From assembly GCA_946699065.1 (NCBI GenBank), contig CAMPDV010001514.1, positions 39,480-103,479 of the forward strand: a DNA stretch of 64,000 nt. Direction: 5' to 3'. The position numbers and the translations under genes are program-made. The notes below the pieces were generated by a model that saw only the letters and a list, made by a program, of their open reading frames with translations, did no database searches and was not told the origin of the DNA. Positions 12,930-24,968 of the stretch are shown one piece after another. The DNA is from Loxodes magnus (taxonomy: Eukaryota; Ciliophora; Karyorelictea; Loxodida; Loxodidae). Position 1 is the first letter of the stretch. Each line of letters begins with the position of its first letter.

Positions 12930-14850
12930 TAAATTTCCTTTTAGGTCTTAGTAAGCCTAAATGATAAATATACTCTATTAGATTTGCAAATGTTAATAGT
13001 TTTGTATAGCAAATGCATTATCCTCTTATATCCTTTTGTATTACTATGAAATACTTAATTTTTAAAATAATTAATGACTATTTTATATATATAGCTTTAA
13101 TTAAATTAACATGCTTTGAAGAATTTAATTCATATTTGATATATAAACATTGCTTTTTTTAATAAACTTATAATTAAAAGCAATACTTAAAGGAATGAAA
13201 GAGAGATGATATTTATAAGCTTAGACAATTTATTAATATCATATTTGAAGGATTTCTTATTAAGAAGAGAAGGATTTCAGATAAATTAAAAAAGCATTTT
13301 ATTTTAACTTATGGATAGATATAATGCAATAGAAAATTATTATATTAAACTAAATGTTTAGCAATAGATATAGATAGGTTATTCTTAACAATTAGAACCA
13401 AGATAATTGTATCTATTTAGGTTAAATAGATTTAAACTAACTGCTATTTCTACTGAGTAGAAGAAAACTATTAAATTTATAAACATGCTTTTGCTTTTAA
13501 AATTCAGATAAAGCTTTGAAAATGTATAAGCATTGAAATACATTTTATAAATATAGACTTATTGATTCATAAGATATAACTACATTTTTTAGCTAATAAT
13601 TTTAAAAATTTTCTTCTTAGAATTGCTAAAAATAAGGAAATAAGAACCAAAAAAGTGGAATAATAATTTTTTCAAAAACAAAAGATTATTTGAAAAGTTA
13701 AAAAGGAATCTTATAAAAACTGAATAACAATGTAATAATCACTTTTAATTTAAAAAGAGCAAATAAGTCTAACTTAATTTATTGAAATATACTTCAAAAT
13801 ACAAATATAAAATAATTTAAAAAAGTGAATTCAAATTGTCTTTATAAATATAATTTATGAAATATACTTTAAATCAAGAAAAATCTTCAATTTGAGGGAA
13901 AAGGTTTATTTGAAAAAAAATTCTTAAAAATAGTATAAAAAATAATTTAAATTAAAAAATTGGAAAAAAGAGTTTGAAACTGGAGAAGCAAAAGATAAAA
14001 AGGAAAATAAACTTTATTGCCAATTATTAGATGTGCTTTATTTGATAGCTATAATGAGATAGGTGATAAATCAATAAGTTATAATTAGAATAAATTAAAA
14101 GATATTTGTAATGAAATAATCCAGATATTAAAGAAAGTTAGATATATTAATTTAAAATATTTCCTATCAATTTCTGGTTGTATTACATTAAAGTACGTGG
14201 AAACGTGATGGAAAAATCTAAAAAATATATAATAGTTAAAATAATCAATCTAATTAAAGTGCTTAGATCTGTAAGGTTAAAGGATTATTGCTAAATCTCT
14301 TTGTTTCTGAAAGATATATGTAATAAAGGATTAGGAACACTACCTTTGATAAAGTAGAAAAAGGAGTATTATGACAAAATTTGCCATTAACTTTTGCTTC
14401 AGTATATAAATAAACAAAAAGGAATGTCCATAAATTAGATAAAGAAGAAATTGCAGAGATGATGTTGGATTTTATACAAAAGGAGTTAGTATAAAAGATT
14501 TAAAATGTGATATGCATGAGGAAACGTAAAATATGATTCTTTTTAAGAATCTACTTCTTTAATGTTCAATTGATAGTTTTAAAACAACTTGGATAAGTTT
14601 TAAATGGTTTATATTTCGCTTTAGATTGTCATACATCTCATGTAATATCAATTTAAAGGTATATATTAATTGATAGATAAACATAGTGATATAGTTTAGA
14701 AGAAGCATCTGAATATAAATAATAGAGTTACCGCTGTAGTAAACTTGTTCAATGTAAGCTTTTTCTTTTTATATCAATTATCAATTAAATAATACTTGAT
14801 TATATTAGTTCACACATTTACAGGTAAACCCTTTAATTTTGTTTCCTTAA
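12930..14850 (+). other. Unit-A-specific segment with possible decayed coding sequence
   Basis: About 1.9 kb present only in unit A. GC is slightly higher from about 14,150 to 14,760, and several stretches read as plausible protein in different plus-strand frames, for example GLGTLPLIKQKKEYYDKIC near 14,325-14,385 and DLKCDMHEETQNMILFK near 14,500-14,550, as expected of a frameshifted gene. No family was recognised. It could be an inserted and decayed mobile element, or ancestral DNA deleted from the other units. With TGA as the only stop, open frames of 100 codons arise by chance, so this is weak. Confidence 0.25.
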
Positions 14851-14879
14851 GTTCATGATTTCTCATGATTTCTCATTTT

Positions 14880-15340
14880 TTCTGTTATTATGCGTTCTTT
14901 ATTAGGTATACTTCGTCTCCATCCTTTGTATTAGTTTGTCCAGCTCAATTTGATTCAAATATTATATTTTTGCTTTTTGTTTGCATCTATCTCTTTTTAT
15001 AGTAACTATTAAGTCTATAATTGATTTCTTCTATATAATTTTCCATCGAAAAAACAATAAATTTTGCATGGAAATTAATTTACATTTTATTATCTTTATT
15101 TTTTAAATCAGCTATTCTTGCAGTTCAAATTCTCTTAAGTTTCGTATTCTTTAAAGTAAGTTGAATTTTATGATTCCCTATGGAATCATTAAGTGTAGAT
15201 TATGGCTCAGATTATAAATTAACTTTCTTTGTATTTAAGCATAAAAATATCAGTCAAGTAGTCTACTGTTGAAGCTTTAAGTTCCCTGTTTAGTAATTTA
15301 AATTAAAGGCTTTTTATAATTCTCAGATTACATACTAAGG
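14880..15340 (-). pseudogene. Possible decayed minus-strand gene, unrecognised
   Basis: Read on the minus strand, short protein-like patches such as LKASTVDYLTDIFMLKYK, EPQSTLND and QTNTKDGDE appear. Some recur in units B (about 31,010-31,420) and C (about 52,760-53,170), as KAST, EPQSAFND and QTNTRDGDE, but in shifted frames. The similarity may simply be DNA homology of the repeat units. No family was recognised. Confidence 0.2.
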
Positions 15341-15646
15341 AACTCTTTAAATAGGTTAAATAGGTCTTGCCAGATGATAGTGAAAATAGCTTTTACTAGA
15401 TTTATATAATTTTTTAAATAAAATCCTATGAAATAATCTTAGCAGTTTGTGTAAAAGAAAAGTAGAATTAAGAGAAAAATTTTACAAAAGTAGGATAAAA
15501 TGAAAAAAGAAGAAATAGAATTTATAAAAAATGAATAGTTATTAAATTAAATATTCTAGAAGTTTCGCTGATTTGGAATCTTTTTTCTTAAGAGTGGCTA
15601 TTTAATAATTTAAATTTTGATTTGATCCAAATTTAAAATTTAGTCT

Positions 15647-15705
15647 ATTTTAGAATTTTAAGATTGGTTTTTCTTATTTTTTCGTATTTTGCTTTAAAAT
15701 ACTTT
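15647..15705 (+). promoter_or_regulatory. Conserved block upstream of the 215-aa gene (copy A)
   Basis: A stretch including TTTTCGTATTTTGCTTT, starting about 165 bp upstream of the ATG, is almost unchanged in all three units (31,801-31,860 and 53,561-53,619), while DNA on either side differs between A and B/C. It may be promoter or 5' UTR. No known motif was identified. Confidence 0.3.
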
Positions 15706-15810
15706 ATTGAGACCTTTCTAAAAAGTCTTTTTATTGATTTATTTCTTAGTTTTTAAATTATTTATTTATTTTTCTCTTTTTATCAGATTTCATTATTTTT
15801 CTAAATTAAA

Positions 15811-16458
15811 ATGGAACCTCTCTAGGAAGAGAATAAAGATATTTAATAAATAGCCCAATAGCAAAAGATCACTAAAGAGTTATTTATTCAAGTCATGAGC
15901 TCTATTAAGACAGAAAGAGATTTGCAAACTTAGGAAAGAAAAGTTAAAGCCTTTAAAGAAGGCTACTAGAAATTTTCCTAAGGAAATATGTAAGATTTCA
16001 AAGAAGTAGTTTTGAAATGCTTTAGGGATAACCAAAGTTTCGCATAAAATGTCCTAACGGAAATTTGTGAAAAATACTAAGTTACTTAGTAAGAACTAGA
16101 TGACTTTTTGATAAAGAATGAGAATGATTTTTAAGTAGCTGAGGTTTATTAATCTTTGTTTACAACTCACAATATTAACCTAGAATTAAACGATATGGAC
16201 ATAACAGAAGAAGAAATGGATGTAATTTTACATTTTGCTGCTGATACTTTTGATAAAGTTGCCACTGAATAAACTTTTGGTAAAGGAGAGGAGGCTTATG
16301 TTATAACTCTAGCTTATATAGCCTGCTTAATCTACTAGAAATTCACTAAAGATGACTCTGAATTTGAAAGAGCTACAATTTATTATATCAAGAGAAATCC
16401 AAGCAAGTATTAGTGGTACTAGACTAGAGTTCAAAATGCCATCACTAAGATATTTTGA
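15811..16458 (+). CDS. Unrecognised 215-aa protein (copy A)
   Basis: 215 codons plus TGA, no intron. TAA/TAG are read as Gln many times. The protein is hydrophilic with an acidic centre (DMDITEEEMDV), a short hydrophobic stretch near residue 170 (AYVITLAYIACLIY) and a conserved C-terminus (YYIKRNPSKYQWYQTRV). No signal peptide or known domain is seen. It is present in all three units, always downstream of the kinase on the opposite strand. A and B/C differ at about two dozen residues, mostly conservative, with no frameshift or internal TGA, so it looks maintained. Function unknown. Confidence 0.75.
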
Positions 16459-18389
16459 TTAAGATTAACAATAAATTAAATCCTTTATTTAAGCTAAGAT
16501 TTTTAATAATATTTTTATCTTATATAATAAGCTAGATATATAAGCACTTAGCTTTAGTCATCTACGCTTAATAAACCTTTAAATTAGCTAAATACACTTT
16601 AATGAATAGCAATTTATTTAGATAGCTTTAGATTTTAAAATTCTCTTATTATTTTCTAGATTATAACTTTATATTCAAATGTGTAAATTTTCTATTATTT
16701 AGAAACTAGCAAGCACATAATTTACAAACTAAAAGAAAGAGAGTTAATTTTAAAAAATATTCACATTAAATGAATAAATTTAGAGAATTGAGGCATTAAG
16801 CTACCTAGTAAGGCAGATAAAGTTAGTAAAGGATAGATTTTCAGATATATTCGCGACAATTGTTTTTTAATTTATTTAACATTTATAATAAACCTCAAAA
16901 ATAGGAAGAGCTAAAGAAGTCACAATAGACTATAAATTAAAATTAAATATGAGATAAATAGCTTTCCCGAAATTGGAGATTGGTAAAAAGGATAAAGTAT
17001 GACGAATAGTTTAATATTTTATTATATCTAAATTATGTAGATTTCAGCATTGTGAAAATTTAATTTAAAAGAAGACTTAAAAAATAAAAATTTACTCAGG
17101 ATAATAGTTCGCTTTATCAATCAAAATTAGTTTTAATACAAAGAAACATAAATAAAACATCTATAAAGTATCTTATTTAATTTTAGATTACTAGTATGAT
17201 ATTATTAACTTAACTAAAAGGAAATGATATTGAGAATAATAAGCTTAACTTTTATTTAATCTGTAACTATCGAATGAAAGTACTCAACTTATATACATTA
17301 AAATCAAAACTATTTTCCTATTTTGATGACATAAAAGATTTAAATATTAGTACTAATTTTTTGAATTTTTAAGAGATATAAAAACAATAATTTAAAATTA
17401 AAATATTCACGTCAAATCGATCCAATTCCTAGATTAAGCGTCTTTAAAATATTACTAAGAGTATTTAGCTACAAAAGGATATATAAATCAAAAAGACTCT
17501 CTATTTTTGCAAGAATCTAGCTTGGGAAATAATTTATTTCATTATATTTAAAAGTTAAACGATGAAATAATCCCTAGAATTAGAATATAACTAAAGAATC
17601 TTATTTTTAATTGTTCTGTAATAGATTTTGCTATAAATGAAAAAAGATAAATACTGATAGAATTATTAGTAGGATATATAGTTCAATTTAACTAGAAATT
17701 ATAAATTTAGTTTAGAAAATTTTAAAGTTATATCCTAGCTTTACTACTAAAAGGTATTTAGGGATAATAGGAAAAAAATTAGATTAAGAAATATCCATCA
17801 AATTACTATCACTGAGGTTAATTTTACACAATTTAATAAAATATTTTCTTTATTTTGCCACTTCAGAAGAAAATAATTATAGAGTCAGCGGAAAGATTTG
17901 GTAGAGAAATAAAAATTAATTTTGGATTAAATTCCATATGATATGATTTTCTTATATAATCTAGCATTGATAAAATATAATAAAAATGTTGTTTAGTGAT
18001 AAAATTAAATGTTTTAAGTTTATATTATTGCATATCATAAGAATAACTTAGAATTTTATAAATATCATAACTTTCTATTGAAAACTTAAATTTAAAGGTT
18101 AATTTAATTATTTATTTCAGTATTAGTTAATAAAGCTAAAATTATTTATCACATTCTTTAGTTAATTTATTCAAAATGGAATACAGTGAAAGATAATTAA
18201 ATGGTTACTTTATTTTTTCAGAGTACTTTCTTAATTTTAACTTAAATGTATAGAAACTAAAAAGTTTATATAAAACTTAACTAAATTATAATTGATATTT
18301 TATAAAGAAAGCTAAAGATAAAAGGCATCTACTATTTTAGAACGTTAAACTACTAATATGTTTTATGAGCGATCTACTAATATCTCTGA
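16459..18389. other. AT-rich spacer, unit A
   Basis: No gene recognised. It holds the uninterrupted target sites of element E3 (near 17,700) and of SINE-1 (near 18,070-18,100). Confidence 0.6.
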
Positions 18390-18860
18390 GAATTGGTTAT
18401 TACCAAGAAAGGATTAATTAATTCAAATTAGATAAATAAAGAATACTTAGATATTCTTCCTTTTAGTTAAATCATTGAATCTTCTTTAATAGCTACTTAA
18501 GATATAATTAATTTAAGTAAATTCGTAAAAAACTTAGATTAAAAAGGGCTTAGTGCCTCATTAGTACGCGGCTCTTTTAATACAGTCTTTAAAGCTCTAA
18601 TATATTTTAGAAATACACCTATATTAGCATTACTTTAACACTCTTGTCTAAAGGAGTTATTCCCAAAAGATCTTTATCTGGAAATCTTTAACCATAAATT
18701 TTACTTTGTACTTAAAATCCTATCCCTCTTGATTTCTGCTAAGATTATTGAGCAGTTCATCACTCCACATGGTACTTCCTAGTACAAATTTTCTGTTAAT
18801 TTAACGGGAGAGCTGCTCTTCACCACTTAAATTTTATATTAAATAAAATCTTAAAAATGA
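18390..18860 (+). pseudogene. Possible gene fragment, unit A only
   Basis: One frame of 156 codons ends in TGA at 18,858-18,860. It is GC-richer than its surroundings and reads as a globular protein (for example SLVRGSFNTVFKALIYFRN, then LKELFPKDLYLEIF, then TGELLFTT). There is no in-frame ATG. A second protein-like stretch with an ATG at 18,358 (NMFYERSTNISENWLLPRK) lies just upstream in another frame, suggesting a frameshifted gene. Units B and C retain the upstream flank (about 36,430-36,520) but lack most of this segment. No family recognised. Confidence 0.35.
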
Positions 18861-19366
18861 ATATAAAAGAAGATGAAATATATGAGCTTCAAAAATGTTT
18901 AATTCATTAAATCAAACTTAATGAAAAAGGGATTCAAATTTTACACTTTTTTGCTATGAAAGATATTTTATTAATATTTGACTAAGTAGAAAAATTTTAT
19001 TTTCTAAGGTTAAGTGTCTTTTGAGTATAAAATTAAGTTAATTTTTAGTTGAGTTAGCTAGTGTAAAATTAAAAAATTTTAAAATAATATCTTAAAACAG
19101 AGTCTCTTAAAGTAATAAATTCTAGTACTTTCAAACTCAATATCACCTTTCTTGTATTTATCATAGGTTTAACTTGCAATAATAAATTTAGCAATAAGAG
19201 CCTTTTAGAGATTTAATTATAAGTTAAAAAAATAAAAGATAAGCAAGCATAAAATATAATTACTTTAAATAATTTTATATTATATCTCTAATGGGAGAAT
19301 ATTAACTGGCTTAAAATTAATTATTATGCTTTTTCCTTTTATCATTATATCTTAAGGAAAAAATGT
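18861..19366. other. AT-rich spacer, unit A
   Basis: Nothing recognised. It corresponds to about 36,530-37,430 of unit B without SINE-2; the A counterpart is an empty site for that insertion. Confidence 0.5.
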
Positions 19367-20135
19367 CAAAAACCGGGAATGTAAATCTCTAATTCTTAGT
19401 TAGCAGACTAATCGTAGTTGGCCGTTGACAAATAGGAGCCTAGAGTTAAAAAAAGACTAATTTATTCATACTAGAATTTGAATATCCGAGGGAAATTTAA
19501 AAGTTTGAGGGAGTCTATGATCAAGAAATGTTATAACTATATTCCTTATTTGAGCAAATGAAAATAGAAACTTATATATAAAAGAGGAAAACCAAAATCT
19601 TAGATTACTTCTGAAAAGCAGAATAAAGAAAGATCAAAATTTAGCAAATTTATTTTAGATTTCATTAGGAAATTTATTTTCAAAATTATGCTAATGAAAA
19701 AAAATTTAGCAACAAATTCGGCGATAACTCAAGAATAAATTTAATTCAAGCTTAAGTACCTTTAAGATAAAATAATGAAATGGAAATAGAATAAAAAACT
19801 TGGTCAGCTAAGAAAACTCTCAATAATATTAAAAAGAAAAATAACAAAATGCGAAATTTTGTAAAAAACTTGAACATATATACTTGAATTGCTCAAGATA
19901 TAAACAATAAATAATCAAAAATATAATAAAATTGAAAATATTTTGTAAAATTTTATGTAACAACGGATGGTGAAATCTATTGAAAGAAATTAATTTAAAA
20001 GGTATGGAGAGAGATGGTCAAAAGAGTGAAACGTTAAGATAACAATGGTAACACAAAAGAGAAAGAATATTTTTTATTTTAAAGCATGAAAAGCAATGCT
20101 GATCATGTTCCAAAATTTTTTTTAAGAGATATTAT
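19367..20135 (+). mobile_element. Gag-like retroposon E1 (decayed)
   Basis: Insertion of about 0.77 kb in unit A, absent from the matching place in units B and C (near 37,430). The frame opens with ATG at about 19,363. It encodes a Lys/Gln-rich protein with the MEIEQK motif, then a CCHC zinc knuckle (CX2CX4HX4C, starting about 19,850) that is broken by one extra base between its first two Cys. A G-x-IY-x-K motif follows (GEIYWKKL). Near the 3' end AGCATGAAAAGCAATGCT can form a small hairpin. This is a degraded member of the family E2-E7. Confidence 0.55.
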
Positions 20136-20186
20136 TATATTATATTTTAAGATCTTTTTTAAAAAGATCCTATTTACCTTAAATAA

Positions 20187-20760
20187 GAGAATATGGTATA
20201 TTTAAGGGTTTTATTTCAAAGAAAGATGTTAGCATAAGTATTTTTAAATTAGTTTATGTTAATTTTACTTTTTATAAAATATTCCACATCCGGGACTCGA
20301 ACCCGGGTCTTTCGGGTGAAAGCCGAATATCCTAACCAGCTAGACTAATGTGGAGTTAAATAAACTAATGAAAGTAAGTTAAATAAGAATATCATGATTA
20401 TTAGCATTTATGTATACAATCAATCATTATATAGTGTATTTATCTATGCTTTTAGATATTTTTATTTTCTGTCTTAAGGTTAAAAAATTAATTAATTTAT
20501 AATATTTTATTTCACTAAAGGAAAATATTTCTTTATTTTTCAAATATTAAGGAATAATTTTGAGAAATTTATTTTGATCAATAAAAGCAACGTTTTGTAT
20601 TAAAATAAGATAGATTTAGGATATCAGATAGATTTCAAATAAATTGCAAATCACATTGTGCAACAATAGTTTCTTAATGCTGAATAGCAGTTTCCAAAAC
20701 TACTGCTACTATACTTTCAAATATAGAGAAGTATTTCCACTCAGCTTAAAATATCTTACA
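20187..20760. repeat. tRNA-containing tract nearly identical in all three units
   Basis: About 570 bp around the tRNA gene differs from units B and C at only a handful of bases, although the DNA further out in unit A is clearly diverged from B/C. Both tRNA flanks are included, so the identity is not explained by tRNA constraint alone. Confidence 0.7.
20283..20354 (-). tRNA. tRNA-Glu (anticodon UUC), copy A
   Basis: 72 nt folding into a full cloverleaf: 7-bp acceptor stem TCCACAT/ATGTGGA, D-arm with AGCTGGTTA, anticodon stem TTCGG/CCGAA around CTTTCAC (anticodon TTC), and T-arm with GTTCGAGTC, which also serves as B-box. A TTTT run lies a few bases after the 3' end on the transcribed strand as a pol III terminator. 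Sequence is identical in copies B and C. Confidence 0.95.
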
Positions 20761-23700
20761 TAATTTTTATTTTGCAAAAAGCTAAATATGTATTTGATAA
20801 TACTCCATGAACTTTCATAGCAGAACTTAACTGATAGCAAGTAAATTTACAAAATAAAAAAGCCTAATTTCAAGATTGGTATTCAGATCTTACGAATTGA
20901 AATTAAATGAATCTTTTTTATTGAATTAAGTGGCTTTCCATTTACTCATATAGTTATCATAAAGTGAAATTTAATTAGTAAAGACAAACCTACATTAGAT
21001 GTTGCCTTATATTTGGAAAATGCACTAAATTTTATTTACCTAACTAGAAATTAAAAAAAATGTATTAATCTAAATAATTTTACATTTAGCTAACCTAGGA
21101 TAGCAAAGAATTTCATAAATACTTGGAATAAAAAATAAGATAGAAATTTTGATATCAATGTCTCTAAAAGTGCAAATTACACCTACATCCAAAAGAATTA
21201 AGAATCAAATATAATAGACATATGGTAAGTGAAACTTTTTATATTTATAAACCGAGAATTTTTCTTTAATTTTAAGTATGAACTCAGTATGTGACATTAT
21301 AACGTACATTATAGCATTATTTTTTTATGTGGGAAATAATTTAAAGAAGTAGGTTATATTTTAGAAAGTCATTATTATGAAGACATTTATTGGGGGGTTG
21401 AAAATAAAATATTTTATGAAAAAAAGAAAGAAGAAATTAATTTTGAATGACTAAAGCTTAAATCATCATTCCTCAAAAACTTAAATTCCGATAAAAGATA
21501 AATTCATCAAATCTTTCTATTATAAGTTTAAAAAGAATCATAGATGATTATTTTGTTGAAGGATGCAATTTTAAATGAATCAGCTAGTTCAAGAATATAG
21601 GAAAAAACTGTCCATAAAGAAATTAAACAAAGAAGATCTGGAAAGAGAAAAAAGAGCTTGATTGGTAATTACGAAATTTTAATTTTAGCATTTTGTAATA
21701 ATCACAGTCTAAGTTATAATTATTACATAATATCCCAATATTTATAAGCTACAAGACCCATAATTCTGAAGAGTAAGAAGAGAATGAGCTGAAGAGAAAG
21801 GATAGAAAAAATTAAAGCGATTATAGAAGCAGATAGAGAAATTTCATAAACAATAGTAATTAGACTTTACTAAAAATATGATAATCCTGTTAAAGGAGGA
21901 ATCAATTTAATTTATTATTATTATCTTTAAAATCAAAAGAATTAAATTATGTCTAATTAATTAGTGAGATCTTCTCTTCACTAAATTTCAAAAGGTAAAA
22001 ATGCTTTACCATTTATATTTTAATATCTTATCTATTCTGTTAATTTAAAATATCAAGAAACCAAAGGAAAATGAGATTAAAGATCAATCAATATATACCT
22101 AAGTTAAACAACTAAGTTATTGTACCTATATTTAAAAGATAAGTAAGTGATACAATTTAGCTAAAGGTTTGTATATAAATAAAAGGATTTTTTTCAATAT
22201 CCTAATTGTATACTTTCCATTTATCAAAATAGAAATAAGCTAAAACACTATTTTGCTTTATTTAATTAAATAAATATAAGAATTTAGTACAAAAAATTAG
22301 TAGAAGGGTTTATTTAATAACGTAAATTTCTTAGTTAGATTTATTTAAAGAAATTATTATACATTTTAAGAATAAAAGTTATATCAACCTGCTATTTTTA
22401 ATTCTTTTGAAATGATGAAATCATCAGCTAAATTAATTCTTAAGATCCATCATTATGATATATTTTAAATAATCATATCTTTAAATTATAAAATGATAAA
22501 AAAAGTCAAACTTTAAAAAAATATTTTTTGTGAAATATCAAATATTTATCTACAAAATCAGATCAAAAATTAGTTAAAAAGGAAAGGCAAAAATAATTAT
22601 TTTTATCTCTTACTTTTAAAAAATTATGTTTTGAGTTAAATATAGAAAAAGTTTATTTATAAATAGGATATAACTAATCTGATAATAAGAAAAGAAAGTT
22701 TTTCATTAATATTTTTTTATTTTAATCTAATCCAAGCAAAAAGAAAAAAATATAATGAAATTTTATTTATTTAGGTTATTTTTTCTAACATTTCTGATTT
22801 TTGCTAAATGTAGAATTAATTTTATAATTTATTTGTGAATATCAAATTCTTATAATTTTGATTCAAAAAGAAAATTTTGCTATTAAACTAGAAATTTTTA
22901 TAAGTATTGAAGAAATTAAATTTTAAAACTAAGCTAAATTAAATATTTTCTTAATTATTTTGATTCAAATTATTTTCAAATAAATCATAGAGAAATTAAA
23001 TGTTTCGCCTTCAAAATTTAACTCATTGACTCAAATTTGAAATCTTGGAATTTATCCTTTACAATTAAATCGCAAAACTAAATTATAATTGATTTAAAAA
23101 TTATTTTTAAATCATACAAAATCGTATAAAGATAAATATCAACAACCATCTTTAAAATTGCCTAGATAAATTAAATTAGGTTTGATATACAATTACTTAT
23201 ACAATCAAAAGTTTATAATTTTATTTTTTATTTCAAATTCCACTAGAAGGTAAATAATTATGCTTTTAAAATACTTTTTTAATTAAATTTATAAATGATA
23301 TACACAAAATAATTGCTCTATATATATTTTACTCTTTGAATAAACATTCTAATAATGATTTTTTACTTTTATTGATTTTATGCAAAAGCTAATTTTTTTC
23401 CTCTATAGACGAAATTTTCTAGCCTTTATTATCTATTAATAGTTTATATCTACTTTAAATCAAATTAGTTTATGAAACTAATCTGGAATTATCTAGTTAA
23501 ATCTTTTTTCTTTATTAGTTTTTAAAAAATTATGATCTGTCAAATAGCATACTATTTATTTAATAGTTTAACCTTTATATATATAGTCATACAAGTTAAA
23601 TTAAGATTTATTATTAATTTATAAATAAAATTTATAAACCTTAAAGACTTATCTTATAGAAAAATTATTATCCTATAAATATAGCAAAAGAGGGTGTTTT

Positions 23701-24968
23701 TATATCAATTTTAAGATATATTTTAAGTTATTAGCATTTTTTTGGTTTAATACTCTTTGAGATTTTTCTTAATTTTATTAAGAGTATAAATGTTTATTTT
23801 GATATAGCAATATTCCTTTATAATAAAATGAGTTAGTTATACCAAGAAAATAGACTTTATTATATTTAACTAATTTAATTTTTAGCATATATGCTGCTAT
23901 TAAGAAATATCAACCTCTTTTTGCTAAAAGTTATTAATTAATACTTAAAAAGACTTAGCCAATAAGCTTTAAAAATTTCTTGAATACTGAAGACTTGCAC
24001 TTATTTATTTTTCTTTTAGAAATAGAATCATTTTCCAAATTATGTTGTAGTAGTTCTAATTTAATCATCCTCATCTTTTTGCAAGGGATTTATTTTTAAT
24101 AATTTATTTTAATCTAAATTTTTTTGTTATATTTGGCTAATAATAATTAACTTTAGCTTAGTTCCAAAATACTTTGTTATAATCTAATTTTTCCTTTACA
24201 GTCAAACTCTTAAATTTTTTATCATTATGAATTATATTTCCTAATATTTTGGAATTATCAACAGATCATAGAACTAATACTTATATCCAAGCTTTTTATT
24301 TCTTTTATATTACAATAAATGCTTACTATTTTTTCAATCTATACGCGATTCAACCTTTAATACAAAGCTTTTCTTTATTAAATTCTCAATTATATTTACT
24401 ATTTTAATAGTAAATTATATCCCTTTCGCAATATTAAAGAAGGTAACGTAATTAAATGATGAGTCTTTAAATCTAATATTCTTATTAAATTCCTCTTAAT
24501 AAATCAAAGGGTTTTAGTTTCTCTTATTTAGGTTTCATTCTAAAGTTATTTTGTTCTATGTTTCTTCAATTTTTATTATATTTAGACTATTTATCTCTTA
24601 ATACAAAAATGTATAAATAAAATGTATTAAAATTTAATAAGATTATACAGTCAAGAATTATCTAAATAAGCAAGGAATAAAAAATGCTATATTTTAATAA
24701 AAAATTTGATTTATTATTGCTTTCTATTTTATTTCACTTAAACACTAAAATAATCAAAATCCTTACTCTAACAATATGGATTATTAATACACATATCTAA
24801 TTATTTATAATCTAGCTTAAAATCATTGAAGATTTATATTAAAGTACATCCTTTAATTTTTTAATTGTTTATTATTTACTAACTATTAAATTTTTCTCAG
24901 ATAAAGAGATATAGAAATGATGCTTAAAGAACTTATTTAGTAAAATTTATTTATTTATGATTATTTCA
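20355..24968. other. AT-rich spacer between tRNA-Glu (A) and kinase (B)
   Basis: From 21,575 (ATG AAT CAG) a plus-strand frame reads MNQLVQEYRKKLSIKKLN and a stretch near 21,785 reads RIEKIKAIIEADREISQ, which matches the 174-codon ORF at 40,988. Both recur in units B and C with small changes and shifted frames, so they look like gene remnants. The rest is AT-rich and aligns with 4.7-7.7 kb and 41.6-46.6 kb. Confidence 0.4.

Larger units (their letters stand above)
10572..15646. other. Spacer between kinase and 215-aa gene, unit A
   Basis: AT-rich. Most aligns with 27,858-31,800 and 49,517-53,560. About 12,930-14,850 has no counterpart in units B or C, and the Gag-like element E2 of those units is absent here. 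Apart from the remnants listed separately, nothing is recognised. Confidence 0.6.
4680..21955. repeat. Segmental repeat unit A (about 17.3 kb)
   Basis: Boundaries are set arbitrarily at a shared landmark (GAGATCTTCT and variants). The unit contains the AT-rich spacer, kinase, 215-aa protein gene, Gag-like element E1 and tRNA-Glu, in the same order and orientation as later units. It lacks elements E2-E5 and both SINE-like insertions, so its empty sites show what the later units looked like before those insertions. Confidence 0.85.

Noticed and set aside
20151..20169. GATCTTTTT/AAAAAGATC inverted repeat next to E1
   Set aside because: Short, AT-rich and unique to unit A; likely chance in this composition.
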